Source of the DNA: Trichopria drosophilae
Lineage: Eukaryota; Arthropoda; Insecta; Hymenoptera; Diapriidae
Assembly: GCA_030407085.1 (NCBI GenBank)
Contig: CM059582.1
Coordinates: forward strand, 18,147,501 to 18,211,500
Direction of reading: 5' to 3'
Length of the DNA: 64,000 nt
The position numbers and the translations under genes were made by a program. The number at the start of each line of letters is the position of its first letter. The first letter of the stretch is position 1. This document shows positions 37,566 through 49,395 of this stretch, piece by piece. The notes beneath the pieces were generated by a model. The model had not been told where the DNA came from. It did no database searches and was given only the letters and a program-made list of their open reading frames with translations.

Positions 37566-40500
37566 AATTTACAAAATAATCATTCGATTTGGTGAGATTG
37601 AACATTGATTTTTGCAAATCCATTAGGCGCACGCTAAAAACTATGCGGTGAATAAAATCAGAATGGCTGAAAAAAAATCGGTTGAGACCTACTCAACAGA
37701 ATTGAGTGACTGTGGTGCATCAATAAGAGAAACGGGCTATCTACGTAAAAAATAGGAAAGCATTCGAAATTAGAGAATACTTTTTAATCTATTTCCTTGT
37801 TTTACTAAGTGGGAAACTACAATAAGGATGAACAAAATCTGGAAACGATTCTTCTATCAACTTATTAAAGTGTAGAAATGATCCGAGTAATATGTCTCTG
37901 AAAATTCGAAGATTCCTGCGAAGATTCTTGGAACGAATGTGATTAACCTGAAATGGAGTTGTGACTATTGGCAAACAGAATTCGATATATTTGATGCAAG
38001 GAAGGCTATTTCCGTAACTTTTGACGGAATAATCAGGTTTTTTTCGGATTCGTTTCAGGAATCTTCGAATTTGTAGAAAATTGTCCACATCCAGGAGTTG
38101 TGGTCCATATTTATTGTTCATCAGTGTTTGAGTTTCGTAAATATCACCGTTGTTGTTTCTACTGTAATGTTCCGTGGGTCTTTTGATTTCATCCGTATCA
38201 TGGTGTGACAGAAATTTTGGTTCAAATATTTGAGTTCTTTTTTCTTTTTCTTTTCTAACTCTGGATGGGCCTACAGTTTATAAGAATTCAAAACTCGTCG
38301 TGGTTGAATTTCAAAAAGTGGACTAACAGTTTGCGTAGACAAGACACTGTTACTCCTATTGAGTTTAGTGACTGTTGCTATTGCAGCTGTTTTCCTATTA
38401 TGAAGCTTATTGCTTTTGCTCTTCATGCACATGTTTTTGCTTCAGAACTAATTATGCATATTTCCTAAATGTGATATTAGTTTGTTTCTTGAACAAGTTG
38501 TTTTAGTTTCAATCTTCTACTTTTCTGTATCTTTTCCTTAACACGTAAACGTGCCGTATTCCTTGAATCGGATATGGGCCAGTTAGGTTTTGAAATTGCC
38601 ATGTCCAGTTAGTAAATTATTGTGCAGTGTAGTCTAATAATTTGATTTCATTATTTCCGCTGTCAATTGACGATTTTTCTGTTATAACAATATGCTTGAG
38701 TATTGCTTGTTACATGGGTAGCGGACTATCATAGAACGTAATGACAATCAGTCTGATTAGTTTCCTTCATATTACAGCGTCTCTCAATGGTCCATGCTGA
38801 ATCCACTTTTAGTTTATATTTATATTATGAAACATCTATCCATTAAATATGCTTCTTACATTTTTGCTGCTTATTCTCCAGTTTTACTAAAATTTAAACC
38901 GAAGAATAAATCCATTAGTCGTGTCTGAAGCAAGGCTTGTTCACATCGTCCCATTGGTTAGACCGTAAATGGTCCCTGAATGAAACATGTATCAGTACAA
39001 ATAGTAAACTTTTGAATTAGTATAATGTGCGAATATAAATGTATCCTGAAACATAGTAAGCCTAGAATTTAACCGCGACAAAAGAATAAATCCTTCACTT
39101 CGATCACACCTTACTATGGTTTACGTGGGCATCCGCTAATCAGTTGTTGCTTACTATATCGAAAACTTGGTCTCGAAGATCTTTCTCCGATACTTCGTTA
39201 CATCAGAAACATTTTCGTTGTCAACAAAAGTAAATAGTTTGCTGGGGCTGATCATCTGCAGACGCATTAGTGACCACCTGTACTGTTTTCGAAATTAAAA
39301 TATTCCTAATCCCTTGTCTGACCAGTACGAATTCACTACTGTCTACATTATTGTTTTTAGTATGATATAATTGCATATTTTTGCATATTACATTTTAGGA
39401 AAATAATTTCAACTGACTGATGTTAAATGCGTAAGAGTTATCATCTCAAAGGCTGTACCGAAATCTGTAAAATCTTGTAAAATTTCCCTGTTATTTAAAG
39501 AAAGTAGCTTCATTACTCCTTCTTGCTAAACATCACTAGCACAGGTGAATTATTAGTTCGGATGACTGTCACTTTATGAACCCTAGGATTATTTTTATCA
39601 AGCAGGTACTACAAACTGAATAGAACGGATTGGGAACCATGAACGCACATCATAATAGAAATTATAATACAAATAGAATATAGAATAATATTAGGAAATA
39701 TATCAAGAAAGAAATGCGATTAAGGATTCTCTCAGATATTTTAAACACGCAGAAACTAATAATAGTCAATCTCAATATTATTTAAGTGAAAATCCCCCAC
39801 CCCTCTATTTATATTCACAGCTGTAATCAGAATGTCAGCTGTAATAAGTCGATTGGCATTCGAAAGAGGCTCCTCTATTGCTGGACAGAAATATAATCTT
39901 GTAATTTAAACAATACTGTTTCTTATTTCGGCAGACTAAGAGTTAAAAATAGGATTCTGAGCAGACCTCTTTCATAGAATTATATCTTAATAAACAATAA
40001 CAATTTGGTTATAGTTAAATATGTGGTGGATGTCTTTAGACTAGCAAGTCACGATGTTTGTAATCCATACTTTTAATATTTCTTGATCATTTTTTGTTTG
40101 ATAACAGAAACTCGTCTGCTCCATAGAAAATATTTCATTAATGAAAACTATCAAAATTATGGTGTTAAAGGTGGAAAGGTTGGAAGCGCATTCGACCGGC
40201 AATCGAAAGGTCCCAGGTTCAACTCCATCGTATTTTTCTACTTTGTCCTCATTTTTTTCGCGAATCTTACAAAGATCCAACTCTTCCATCTTTAAAATCA
40301 CAAAAAATTATTTAGAAAAATTATCTAGAAAGTATGCATCACGAACATCGTGATTTTCTCGTTTAAGACGCCCATCACATATTTATTTCTTTATTATGCA
40401 CTATTCAGTTCTTCGGGGGATATTCATCATGTAGTAATATTAAAAACACATTTCCTTACAAGTATTGCACCATTATCAGCACAATGCATACGTTGTCACT

Positions 40501-40993
40501 ATCTTGCAAAATGAGCTCAACAGTGTAGCGCATGAAGGTAACGTTTATTAAGCTGTTGGAACGAATTACCTTGACCGATCTATTTCTAAGTGATTACTAC
40601 ATTGTTGTAGAGTTTATTTTGGTATTAACGTGGAAAGTGAACTAGTAAACATGAAATATATGTACAAAAGTATTTTCGGACTCGTAAGGTTTAATTAAGG
40701 GACGTTGGACGTTTTTTCAGTTAAGTGATCATTATTATTTTGACGTATAAAGACAGAGGTTAAAATAAGGTAAGTACATTATATAGTAAAATACATCATA
40801 TATATTATATGTCGTCATTGATTACTACACGTCAAAATACAAGTATGAAGAACTACAAAACATTGCTGCATCTCACCTTACTACTAAGCAGTAACTCTAA
40901 CCACTTATAAATTATACATTAAATTTGAATGACGACATAATACCTCAACAAAATGTACTTAATGTATTCCTTAAATATTTTAGAAACGAGAAT
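37566..40993. other. Spacer between genes B and C
   Basis: No host gene is recognised. On the minus strand, 38120 down to 37790 is an open frame of 110 residues rich in Arg/Lys/Phe, and the region up to 38600 on the same strand reads like a decayed retroelement, but I cannot name it. A tRNA-like segment lies at about 40163-40230. Confidence 0.4.
40163..40230 (+). ncRNA. tRNA-like segment, probably a SINE head or tRNA pseudogene
   Basis: A B-box-like GGTTCAACTCC is at 40216-40226. Upstream, TTCGA (40191-40195) and TCGAA (40203-40207) pair around a 7-base loop CCGGCAA, like an anticodon arm. A D-arm-like GGTTGGAAGCGC precedes it. Base 33 of the loop is C instead of the invariant U and no acceptor stem is clear. 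This suggests a tRNA-derived SINE or relic rather than a working tRNA. Confidence 0.4.
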
Positions 40994-43900
40994 ATGGCAG
41001 ATGCTGATGTTTTACAATCTACAACATTTTTAAACGCAAGTAAATTAATTTAGAATTTTGTGACAGTTATTTAAATGATCTATTCTAGAATATACTGAAA
41101 AGTGTCGAACCAATTTTCCTTCATAAAAATTCAAGAGCTTCCACAATGTATCTGAAGTGAGATCTGAATCAAAATTTTGAATCGGAATATTATTTGAAAT
41201 TTTTGGTTCCTACCGTTATTCTGTAATTGTCAGAATATTTATAATTAGTAAACAAATTATGGGTTTTATCACAAAGTGTCACAATCTCAAATTTTAGTGA
41301 AGTGTTCCAAGATAGGATTGTCAGCAAGTGTGAAGTCCAGATTTTGTTTCTTTAGCTTTTAATGAATTTACAAATAAATAAACTCTTTTCAATAAATCAC
41401 ATTGTAGCTAGTATGATTCTTGCAATACTTTTTTACAACATTCAATTCGGTTATAAATTTTGTCCATTAATGTAATCTATTGTTTTTTTAATTTTATTTT
41501 TAACTCTGGATAGGTTAGGGTAGGATAGGTTACGAATTTATTAGCCATGGGTTTAAAACCCCTATAGCAATATTACAATAGGTTACAAAATTAATTTATC
41601 TTTAGTATCATAAAACATACATATATCAACACAGAGACACCTTAAACATTATCATGGTAATTTATACATTGCGATTTTCCAATGAAAAAAGATATTAAAA
41701 AATTCTTTGTTTAAATGCATTTAGAGAACTGGCTAACTTAATGTTAAGAGGTAATGAGTCCCATAGATATATACTGGATATTCTAAATGAATTTTTATAT
41801 ACATCAGTACGGAAATGAGGTATAATAAATTAGATGATAAAGAACGATTTGATCTCATCGTATCTCATCTGAAGTTAAAGTCTAGTTAATATCTCCAAAT
41901 GTCAAAGGCATGGAATTACCAATTAGTCTGAATTTACTGATAGATTGCATGGTTTAAAACGTTTTGTTTTATGTTAGAAACAAATTTGACTAACAAAAGT
42001 ATATTTAGAAAAATGAAAGGAAAAATTAAACAACTTTAAACTTTTGAAACTTAATATATTTTGGTATTTTCTCTCGAAGCAAACTAATGGAATTATTTGA
42101 TATCTTTAAATAACTCTTCAGAAGGCTAGTGGAGAACAGGAACGGTAAGATTTCCCTTTACTACATGGTATCCCATTTGATTTAATATATTGATTATATA
42201 AATTTAAGATTATTAAATTCTAGGTCTTCGCAGCTTCTGGATTCATCGGTACAAAATAAAAATCCAGACGAATCACACGAAACGAAATTGTATACCAAAA
42301 GATGGGTTATACTGGTACTATATTTCCTTCTATCAGCATCCGGGAGTCTCCATTGGATGCAATATACAATAATCGTAAACATTACATCACGGTAATAAAC
42401 AACTTAATATCAGTATAATCTTTGTATAATTGAGTCGATATATTATATACAGTTATATTTAATTGATACAGATATTATGGTGTGTCAATATTTGCCGTAC
42501 AATGGACAAATCTTTCCGTCAACCTTTTATTCTTTGTTGGAGTTTTTCCTGCAGTGTACTTCATACATACACGTGGTCTTCGAAATGCCTGTCTTCTTTT
42601 GGCAACTTTATCCTGCATAGGAACTTGGATAAAATATTTCGCAGTGGATCCGGACCGATTTATTTTTGCCATTATAGCTCAGGTGGTTACAGCGCCATGT
42701 TTAATTTTTTCCAATCAGCTTTCAGCAACGATGACGTCTCATTGGTTCGGGATGAATGAAGTATCAACTGTATTGAGTATTGCATGTTTTGGCACATCCG
42801 CTGGAATTGGTGTTACAAACTTATTCACGCCAATATTTATACAAAATCATGAAAGTTTACACGAGATTGGACAAAGCATGAGCCGCTATTTTTTGGGATT
42901 AGCCATTTCGACAACTGTACTTGCTGCTGCTATATTTTTATGTATGTCTCTTTATTGGTATTAATGTGTGTAAGACTTTGAATAGCAGTATAATTAAAAG
43001 TACATTTTTCTCATAAAAAATAAGTATTAAAGACACGCAGATAAAGGAATAGGATTGTTTTTATGCAGTAGGAGTAATATGCTTATTTTACGCCCACATT
43101 TGCGGTAGTAAAATGTTCATTCCACGCCTCACATAGTGACACATAGTGACATTATTTACCATCACTTTTCACTAGCACCCGCGAATTATTTTTTGAAACT
43201 ACTTTAAAAGCACAAAACTAACATTGAAGAGTTTTTACGAAAAAAAAATGTAAGGGAATGTTGATATACATTAAAGTCAGAAAGCAATCCCGCGTAAAAA
43301 TAAAAAAGACTTTAGAAGATCTCAAAAAGATCTTTCTTAAAAATGTCACTATTCAAGATGTATTTGACAGCTTTTTAAGACTTTCAAACTACTAGTTTAT
43401 CAACATCTTTTTGAGATATTTATGAGATCTTTAAGAAAAATTTGTACTATTTTTTTGAGATCTCTTTAAGACTTTCTTTTCGCAGCATGATTTTACGAAA
43501 ACATAATTTTATTAATCTTATTGAGAACTTTTCAAGATCTTTTTTTTATCTTTTTCGGATATGAAGATAAATATTTGTAATAAAATGCTGAATTCTCTTA
43601 CTTTTCACCAAAATTAATTATTGAAGATGAATTTTAAAGTAATTACCTTTTTTTACTTACTTTCCGGTCTGATTTCCAAAACTTCACTTTCTAATATGGG
43701 GTCAATATTTACAACGAGTCGAAGATGAAAAATAAACGCATAGTAGGCGTTAATACAAGCGATTCATGTCATGAAGACAGAAAGTGTCATATTACGAATA
43801 TTCAATATTCAATATTTACAACACAAATCGAAGACGAGAGATTTCCAGTGTTGTTTTTTGATGCGCTGACAATGTTTTTTGCAATGAAGACAGAGAAATG

Positions 43901-45839
43901 AAAATTTGTCATCCTTCAGAAAGCATGAAGAACGCGTGTCTTAGACAAAAATTGATACATTTTCTTTTACCTATACACATTATTATTTCTGCAATACAAC
44001 GTATTACAAATAATGAAGTTTACTACCGATATCTTAAGAAAAGTATAATGTAATTATTCCATCTTAATTATTAGGAAATTACAGAGTAGAAAGCAGACCA
44101 GAAAGCAAGTAAACTGGGTAATTACCTTAAAAACCATCTTCGATAATTAATTTTGGCAAAAAATAAGAGAATTCAGCATTTTATTACAAATATTTTTTTT
44201 CATATCCGAAAAATATAAAGAAAAGATCTTGAAAAGATCTCGATAGAATTAATAAAATTATGTTTTCGTAAAATCATGCTGCGAAAAGTCTTAAAAAGAT
44301 CTCAAAAGATAGTGCAAATTTTTCTTAAAGATCTCATAAAGATCTCAAAAAGATTTTGATAAACTAATAGTTTGAAGTCTTAAAAAGTTCTGAAATATGT
44401 CTTGAATAGTGACATTTTTAAAAAAGATCTTTTTGAGTCTTTATTTTTACGCGGGAATCCTGTTTACTTTCGAAAAAAATCCAAATAACTTAATATTAAT
44501 ATTTTTCAAATTATTAGGGTTTGAAAACAAACCGAAATTACCCCCAAGTCGAGCAAGACTTATGCAGATGCGTTTGAGGCAAAATCCAAAATGTTTACCG
44601 ACTCTAAAACGGTTACTGCGAAACAAAAATTACGTACTGCTCTGGAATGCGCACGGACTTGGAGTTGGATATGTAAACACCACAGCGTTGTTAATACCTC
44701 TATTCGTGTCGAAAATTGAGGTCAGACGACACATTTGCAATTTTATTTATTATGTTCATAAATGAAGAATAACTTTATCGTTCATGGTCATCAGAATGCA
44801 CATCTTGTTGGTGCCTATGCCATCACGAAGACAATGTTTGGCATCCTTGGCATGGCCTTCTTTGGACGCGTGCTTGATAGGACTAAGAAATTTAGGTTTG
44901 TGAATGCAGTAACAGTTTAATTATTTACTTTACAAGTAGTAAATTTAGTTAATTCATGTTTTAGGGAAATAATCATCATTTTGTATACGTTATTGGCTGT
45001 TACGCAGGTAGTACTAGCTGGCTTGCAATTCGCAAACAATCGATGGCTGTTTTACATTGGGTGGGCAAATATTGGGTATGTATAACATTTTGTAAACTTT
45101 AAGACCCTTCACTCGTTACAGATCACATCCAAAATGTAATCAAGAAATCACGGAAAATATTCATAATTTATTTCAAATATTTATGATAATACAACGTGTA
45201 ATTTTTAGCATGTTATATAATATAGTTGTAGATCCATTAAACATTTGCACACGGTATCTGAGGAAATTTAGTAATTTCGAGTTATTTGGTCTAGCAGCTT
45301 CATTTTTGTTATGCTTGCCACATTACACACTTTCCAATTAGGTGTTTTTAAGTTAATTTCTGTACAACATTTTGTATCGCTATAAATAAATATTATTTTG
45401 GAGTTTCATTTGGCAGTAGGTATACTGTATGCGAGTCATTGAAACTAAATAGTTTAAAATATATAAACTAACATTCGTTTAATGCTATGTAATATAATTA
45501 ATTTCATTTTATTCCAGATTTTTCGGACTTTCATATTTGTCGGCTTCGCTAGACACAGCTGTTGAAATTACATACCCCGAATCTGAAGCATTTTCCACGG
45601 TTCTACTGTCAATGTCGAATAAATTTTTTGCAACAATTATAGGAATCGTTGCAACAAAGTTATGGGATTACAAATTCGATGTAATGGCGCATGTGTTTCT
45701 AGAATGTGTTTTGATATGTGGGTTTATTTTAACACTTTTAACAAAGTATGAGTACAGAAGGCAAGATGGAAATAAAGAAAGGTATGATGTTACATGTGAA
45801 ATAAAAAATGATATCACGTACAAGTTTGAGTATTTGTAG
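40994..45839 (+). CDS. FLVCR-like (SLC49) major facilitator transporter, array gene C
   Basis: Exons: 40994-41035, 42122-42144 (23 nt), 42224-42391, 42472-42941, 44518-44720, 44795-44895, 44965-45075, 45518-45839; 479 residues. Exon 4 gives VQWTNLSVNLLFFVGVFPAV, TWIKYFAVDPDRF and SHWFGMNEVST; exon 5 has NKPKLPPSRAR; exon 8 has VEITYPESEAFSTV. Substrate unknown within the choline/heme-type carriers. Oddities: the exon 1 donor is GCAAGT rather than GT, so intron 1 would be of the GC-AG type. The exon 6 acceptor used in gene B is lost here and the next in-frame AG, a few bases on, is taken instead. The exon 5 donor GTCAGA is weak. Intron 4 contains a 1.17-kb foldback absent from gene D. Gene D is its closest relative, nearly identical in exons 3-8. 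Confidence 0.85.
41540..41870 (-). mobile_element. Non-LTR retrotransposon C-terminal fragment in intron 1 of gene C
   Basis: On the minus strand, 41840 down to 41690 reads HFRTDVYKNSFRISSIYLWD followed by SLPLNIKLASSLNAFKQRIF and a stop. This is the typical end of many LINE reverse transcriptases (R..F......W..LP..I......FK). Upstream coding is degenerate, so only a 3' stub remains. Confidence 0.55.
43289..44455. mobile_element. 1.17-kb near-palindromic foldback element in intron 4 of gene C
   Basis: The ends CCCGCGTAAAAATAAA and TTTATTTTTACGCGGG are exact inverted copies flanked by AAT (43286-43288, 44456-44458). Symmetry continues almost to the centre, for example CGCAGCATGATTTTACG near 43480 against its complement near 44270. 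Both arms are full of AAAGATCTT-type words. Gene D has the uninterrupted site at about 58433-58445, which confirms the insertion boundaries. There is no coding capacity. Confidence 0.85.
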
Positions 45840-46659
45840 AAATTAAAAAAGAATCAGCCTTAAAATGGTTTTATTTTGTAAGGGCGAGTGATGATCGAAG
45901 TGACATCTTGCAAAAACTGAGTCTACCGTTTCTACTGCAATCTCCTTTTTAAGTATTTCAAATCATATTTTTTCTCACAGTACTGGGACATTTCTCCTTT
46001 TTGAGAAACTGATAACTGTTCCTCGTATATTTTGTATAAAGTGCTTTTCATATACTTTCGAACACAATTAAGTTTGTCATTTGGTTATTTTAGTACTACG
46101 GAATCGCATATAGATAATTGCAAAGAAATTAGACCAAGATTTTCCTAGTTTGTCTGTAAATGTATTGCTTCTCGTTCTTTTGATTATTGGTGCAGTTTTA
46201 GCAGTAACCAACAAGTTTGCGCTCCACAGGCAGGCGGCTTCATTATAGAAAAATTATGAAATGTCATCGAAATAATGATATGCTTTTTATTCTATAAGTT
46301 ATAAGAATATTCTATTTTTCTTTATGATATTTATATTTACTACTTCTCGGTGTTTTAATTTATTAAATATGTATTTGTTCATGATTTTTACATCCCTGAC
46401 ATTGTGGCCAGACCGCAGAAATAAATTTCTCATTGCATACGCTGGGAATTGTTTGCATCTAACTAACGTAAATGTTGAAAGGATTGCAAGATAATTAAAA
46501 ATAAAAGTCTTGAAACTATCTTGATCTTCATGCTTTCCTGCAAACTTTTTCTGAGGAAGTATGCATTGAAAGAAACTGTGGAGCATATCGCCCTGAGATT
46601 CATGCCAAATGGCCAAACCTTGCTCTGTCAAAAACAGGGTAAGACAGTAATTACACCGT

Positions 46660-47160
46660 TTTTCTGTCCAACTAAGGACTAAGGTATTCTATAAGCCAAG
46701 CTGTTAATCTCACCATTCCTTCGTTCTCCCATTGCCTCTGCCATATCGCCATCGCATGAGTGTGGGCAGTGGGGTAAGCATATACCCCAAGTATGCATTT
46801 GTCCTGATCAACAGACTTTCGCTCTTTGACTTGACGGTTGATAGGGTTGATTACAGATACCACCAAGATCACGATGTCTTATGCGCTACTCTTCTTGTCT
46901 GTTGGCAAGAAAGTGAGTTTGGTATCCAGCATGACTCCCAGTTCCTTCACAAAGAGTTTCATCTTGACTGACTCCTCTCCTAGTTGAACGGGAAACAGGG
47001 TAATGATAGCCCTCTGTTAAAGCGGACGATCTCCTTCTAGTGCGTGGTCATGTCTAGTCCATAATTTGTCATACAGAACGTGACTGGTCACATCGCATTG
47101 ATCTTCATCTCCAATTTCTCGATGTTCTTTACAATGATGACGGTTGCAGGGCTACGATAT
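46660..47160 (-). mobile_element. Decayed R1/TRAS-like LINE fragment, antisense
   Basis: Reading the minus strand leftward, broken frames give GLDMTTH-KEIVRFNRGLS, then LGVMLDTKLTF, then, after a frame change, AIWQRQWENEGMVRLTAWLI. These match the end of the palm, the LGV-LD-KL-F segment and the WQ..W......LI tail of R1/TRAS-type reverse transcriptases. Several stops and frameshifts show it is dead. Confidence 0.5.
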
Positions 47161-48067
47161 GAACTGGAAGAACTGTTTATGTAGAAACAGGATTGCTGCC
47201 AATAACATCGGGTGGTAAAATGTGGGATTGAGAAAGGCAAGGGATGTGGTAGAGGTATTCAGAATATTAAAGTCAGCTGTATCTAGGTATTCCAGCAACG
47301 ATGAGCTCTTTTTATTTATGTCCGACCACATTTAAAGATGCTGGTAAGAATTGAAATCCAATCATACCAACATTTGGAGATTTTTCCTTGTCAGTATTCT
47401 AGTAATTTCCGGGGAAAGGCGACAATGAATCTCCACAGCATATATGAGTCAATGGACATCAACATAAGATCTTCGGTGGATATGAACAGAAACTAGTCAC
47501 GTTATTTTCGTTGGTAATAATGTAAGCTTGGAGTTACTATTCCCGATTTGCTGAAACAAGGAATGTCACCCTCTCTCCTTCCTTTATGACATTCTTTACA
47601 ATCCACAGTTTATCTACATACTTGGCAGCCTTGCTGCTCTGCTAACAAAGTATAATTTTAGCGGTTTAATAGATTATACATGTTTTAAAGCCTTAATGTG
47701 TATTAAAAGGTGTTTAATTTTAACCTTGTGTTTTGCTAATATTAGAAATAGTCCGCATTTCATGCGACTGGGCGGCCTTCTAAGAGGTCGACATTATTTC
47801 CGTTTTTCGACAGTTGAGTTCCGGCTTTACCCTATAATCGGCAGCGCACCCTTTTCGAGCACGTGGCGAGCTATGTGCATCGAGAAAAATCGTATCAGCA
47901 AACATCGATGAAGTCGCAAAATATACAAATGCGACGTTAAAAGTGAACTCTCTGGAAATATATTTACTTTCACAATTTATGTGCGGACTGTTGCCTGGAT
48001 GGAGATTGATAAAGAAAAGGATGCGGGGGGGGGGGGGTGGAAAAAGAGAGAAATAAATAGTCACCTT

Positions 48068-48629
48068 CCCTGGTAGAGATTTGGCTGGTTGAACTAGCCA
48101 TTATCTTACCGTTCGGTAGAATCTCGGTAGAAATATACACGAATTCTACATGAAAATCTGCTATAGACCACTAACATTTATTTAGAGTAACATAAAGCAA
48201 TAATTACAAACTGAAAATATCATATTAAATTTGTATAATAGGTAAGGATCAATCCATTCGACAAAATGAGCAGGCGTAAATGTAAACAATTTTTCTTTCT
48301 AAATGAAGCTTTGATCTTTACAACAACTTTGTAAACAATCGCGACAGAATGTGCAGGCGAATCAGCTGGGAGCAAGCCGCCAACTTAGGCGTTCGATCGA
48401 GAGGTATTCGAGATTCTCGAATCGAGCCGAGGTCGATAAGTTGTAGGAGCTTGTCGCACTCATGTTAAACTATATTAGCTGTCTCAATGTCTCGCGTCTT
48501 GGTAGATTTACGCCAGAATTCATGTCATTTTTAGTAGGATTTCAACCTATATTGTAGAGCTAGTTTCTAGCCAGATCATCAAAATCTCGGATAATTCTGG
48601 GCAGATTCTCGTGACCATCTCTACCAGGG
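48068..48629. mobile_element. 562-bp MITE with CCCTGGTAGAGAT termini
   Basis: The left end CCCTGGTAGAGAT and right end ATCTCTACCAGGG are exact inverted copies. TT is present on both sides. The paralogous site downstream of gene D (about 62798-62806, CACCTTGTACATC) is uninterrupted, so the exact insertion limits and the TT duplication are visible by direct comparison. There is no coding sequence. Confidence 0.85.
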
Positions 48630-49395
48630 TTGTACATCGCGTTAACGCGATTTTTTGCTTCGGTCGATTACCTCACCTGTGTGCTGTCTATGAAACGAGT
48701 TGTCTTATCAATACTTTGTTAAACGTCATTCGGTGTAGCGAATGGATACAAAATCGTTTTATGTTTACATATTCGTTTTCATTAAAAATGTATTCATACA
48801 AATATTATCACACTCATTCAAGAGCAAAATGTATCTAATTGTATGTGTGAATAGGCCTACTTTTGCGCGGATTCCACTTCGAAGCATGTGATGTCAAGGA
48901 ATTTGGTACCAGTATGTAATGTTAACCATGCCAGTCAAAGTTTAGTTATATTATAAACACTATTGTCTTTTACTGTGAATCAGGTAATTTACTATTTTCG
49001 TATTTGAGAAGTAAATATAAGTTAACACTGATGAATTAATCAATTGATATATATGTGTATTCTATACTCACTGTTCGAGATGACCGTAAATGTTTAAATA
49101 TTTCTTCTTAAAAATAACATATTATTATATATAGGTACTAATTAACTAACCTAAATATTTCTGAGATTATTTATATAGTTGAAAATTCTTTGATTGACTT
49201 CCAAAAAAGTTAGATAATTTTTATGGTAAAATTTGTAATATTCGTTTTTATCTATGGTTTCGGAATTACATAAAATATTAGGAAATTTGGTGTAAATATA
49301 ACGTACTAATATCACTTTAAGAACATGACATAGTTATTTTGAAATGTATACATTCAAATGACACTAAAATTTTGTTTATGATATAATTTTCAGAT

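Larger units (their letters stand above)
45840..49395. other. Spacer between genes C and D, left copy of the duplicated block
   Basis: No host exon is recognised apart from D's exon 1 at its right end. A decayed antisense LINE lies at 46660-47160 and a MITE at 48068-48629. From about 47300 the sequence is paralogous to 60840-63760 downstream of gene D, with insertions in one copy or the other. Confidence 0.5.

Noticed and set aside
37789..38121. 110-residue minus-strand frame between genes B and C, possibly a retroelement integrase end
   Set aside because: The basic composition and nearby broken frames hint at a retroelement, but no motif is clear enough to name it.
43289..44455. CRISPR-like appearance of repeated AAAGATCTT words
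   Set aside because: Spacing is irregular and the words belong to the two arms of a foldback; a CRISPR array is not expected in an insect genome.
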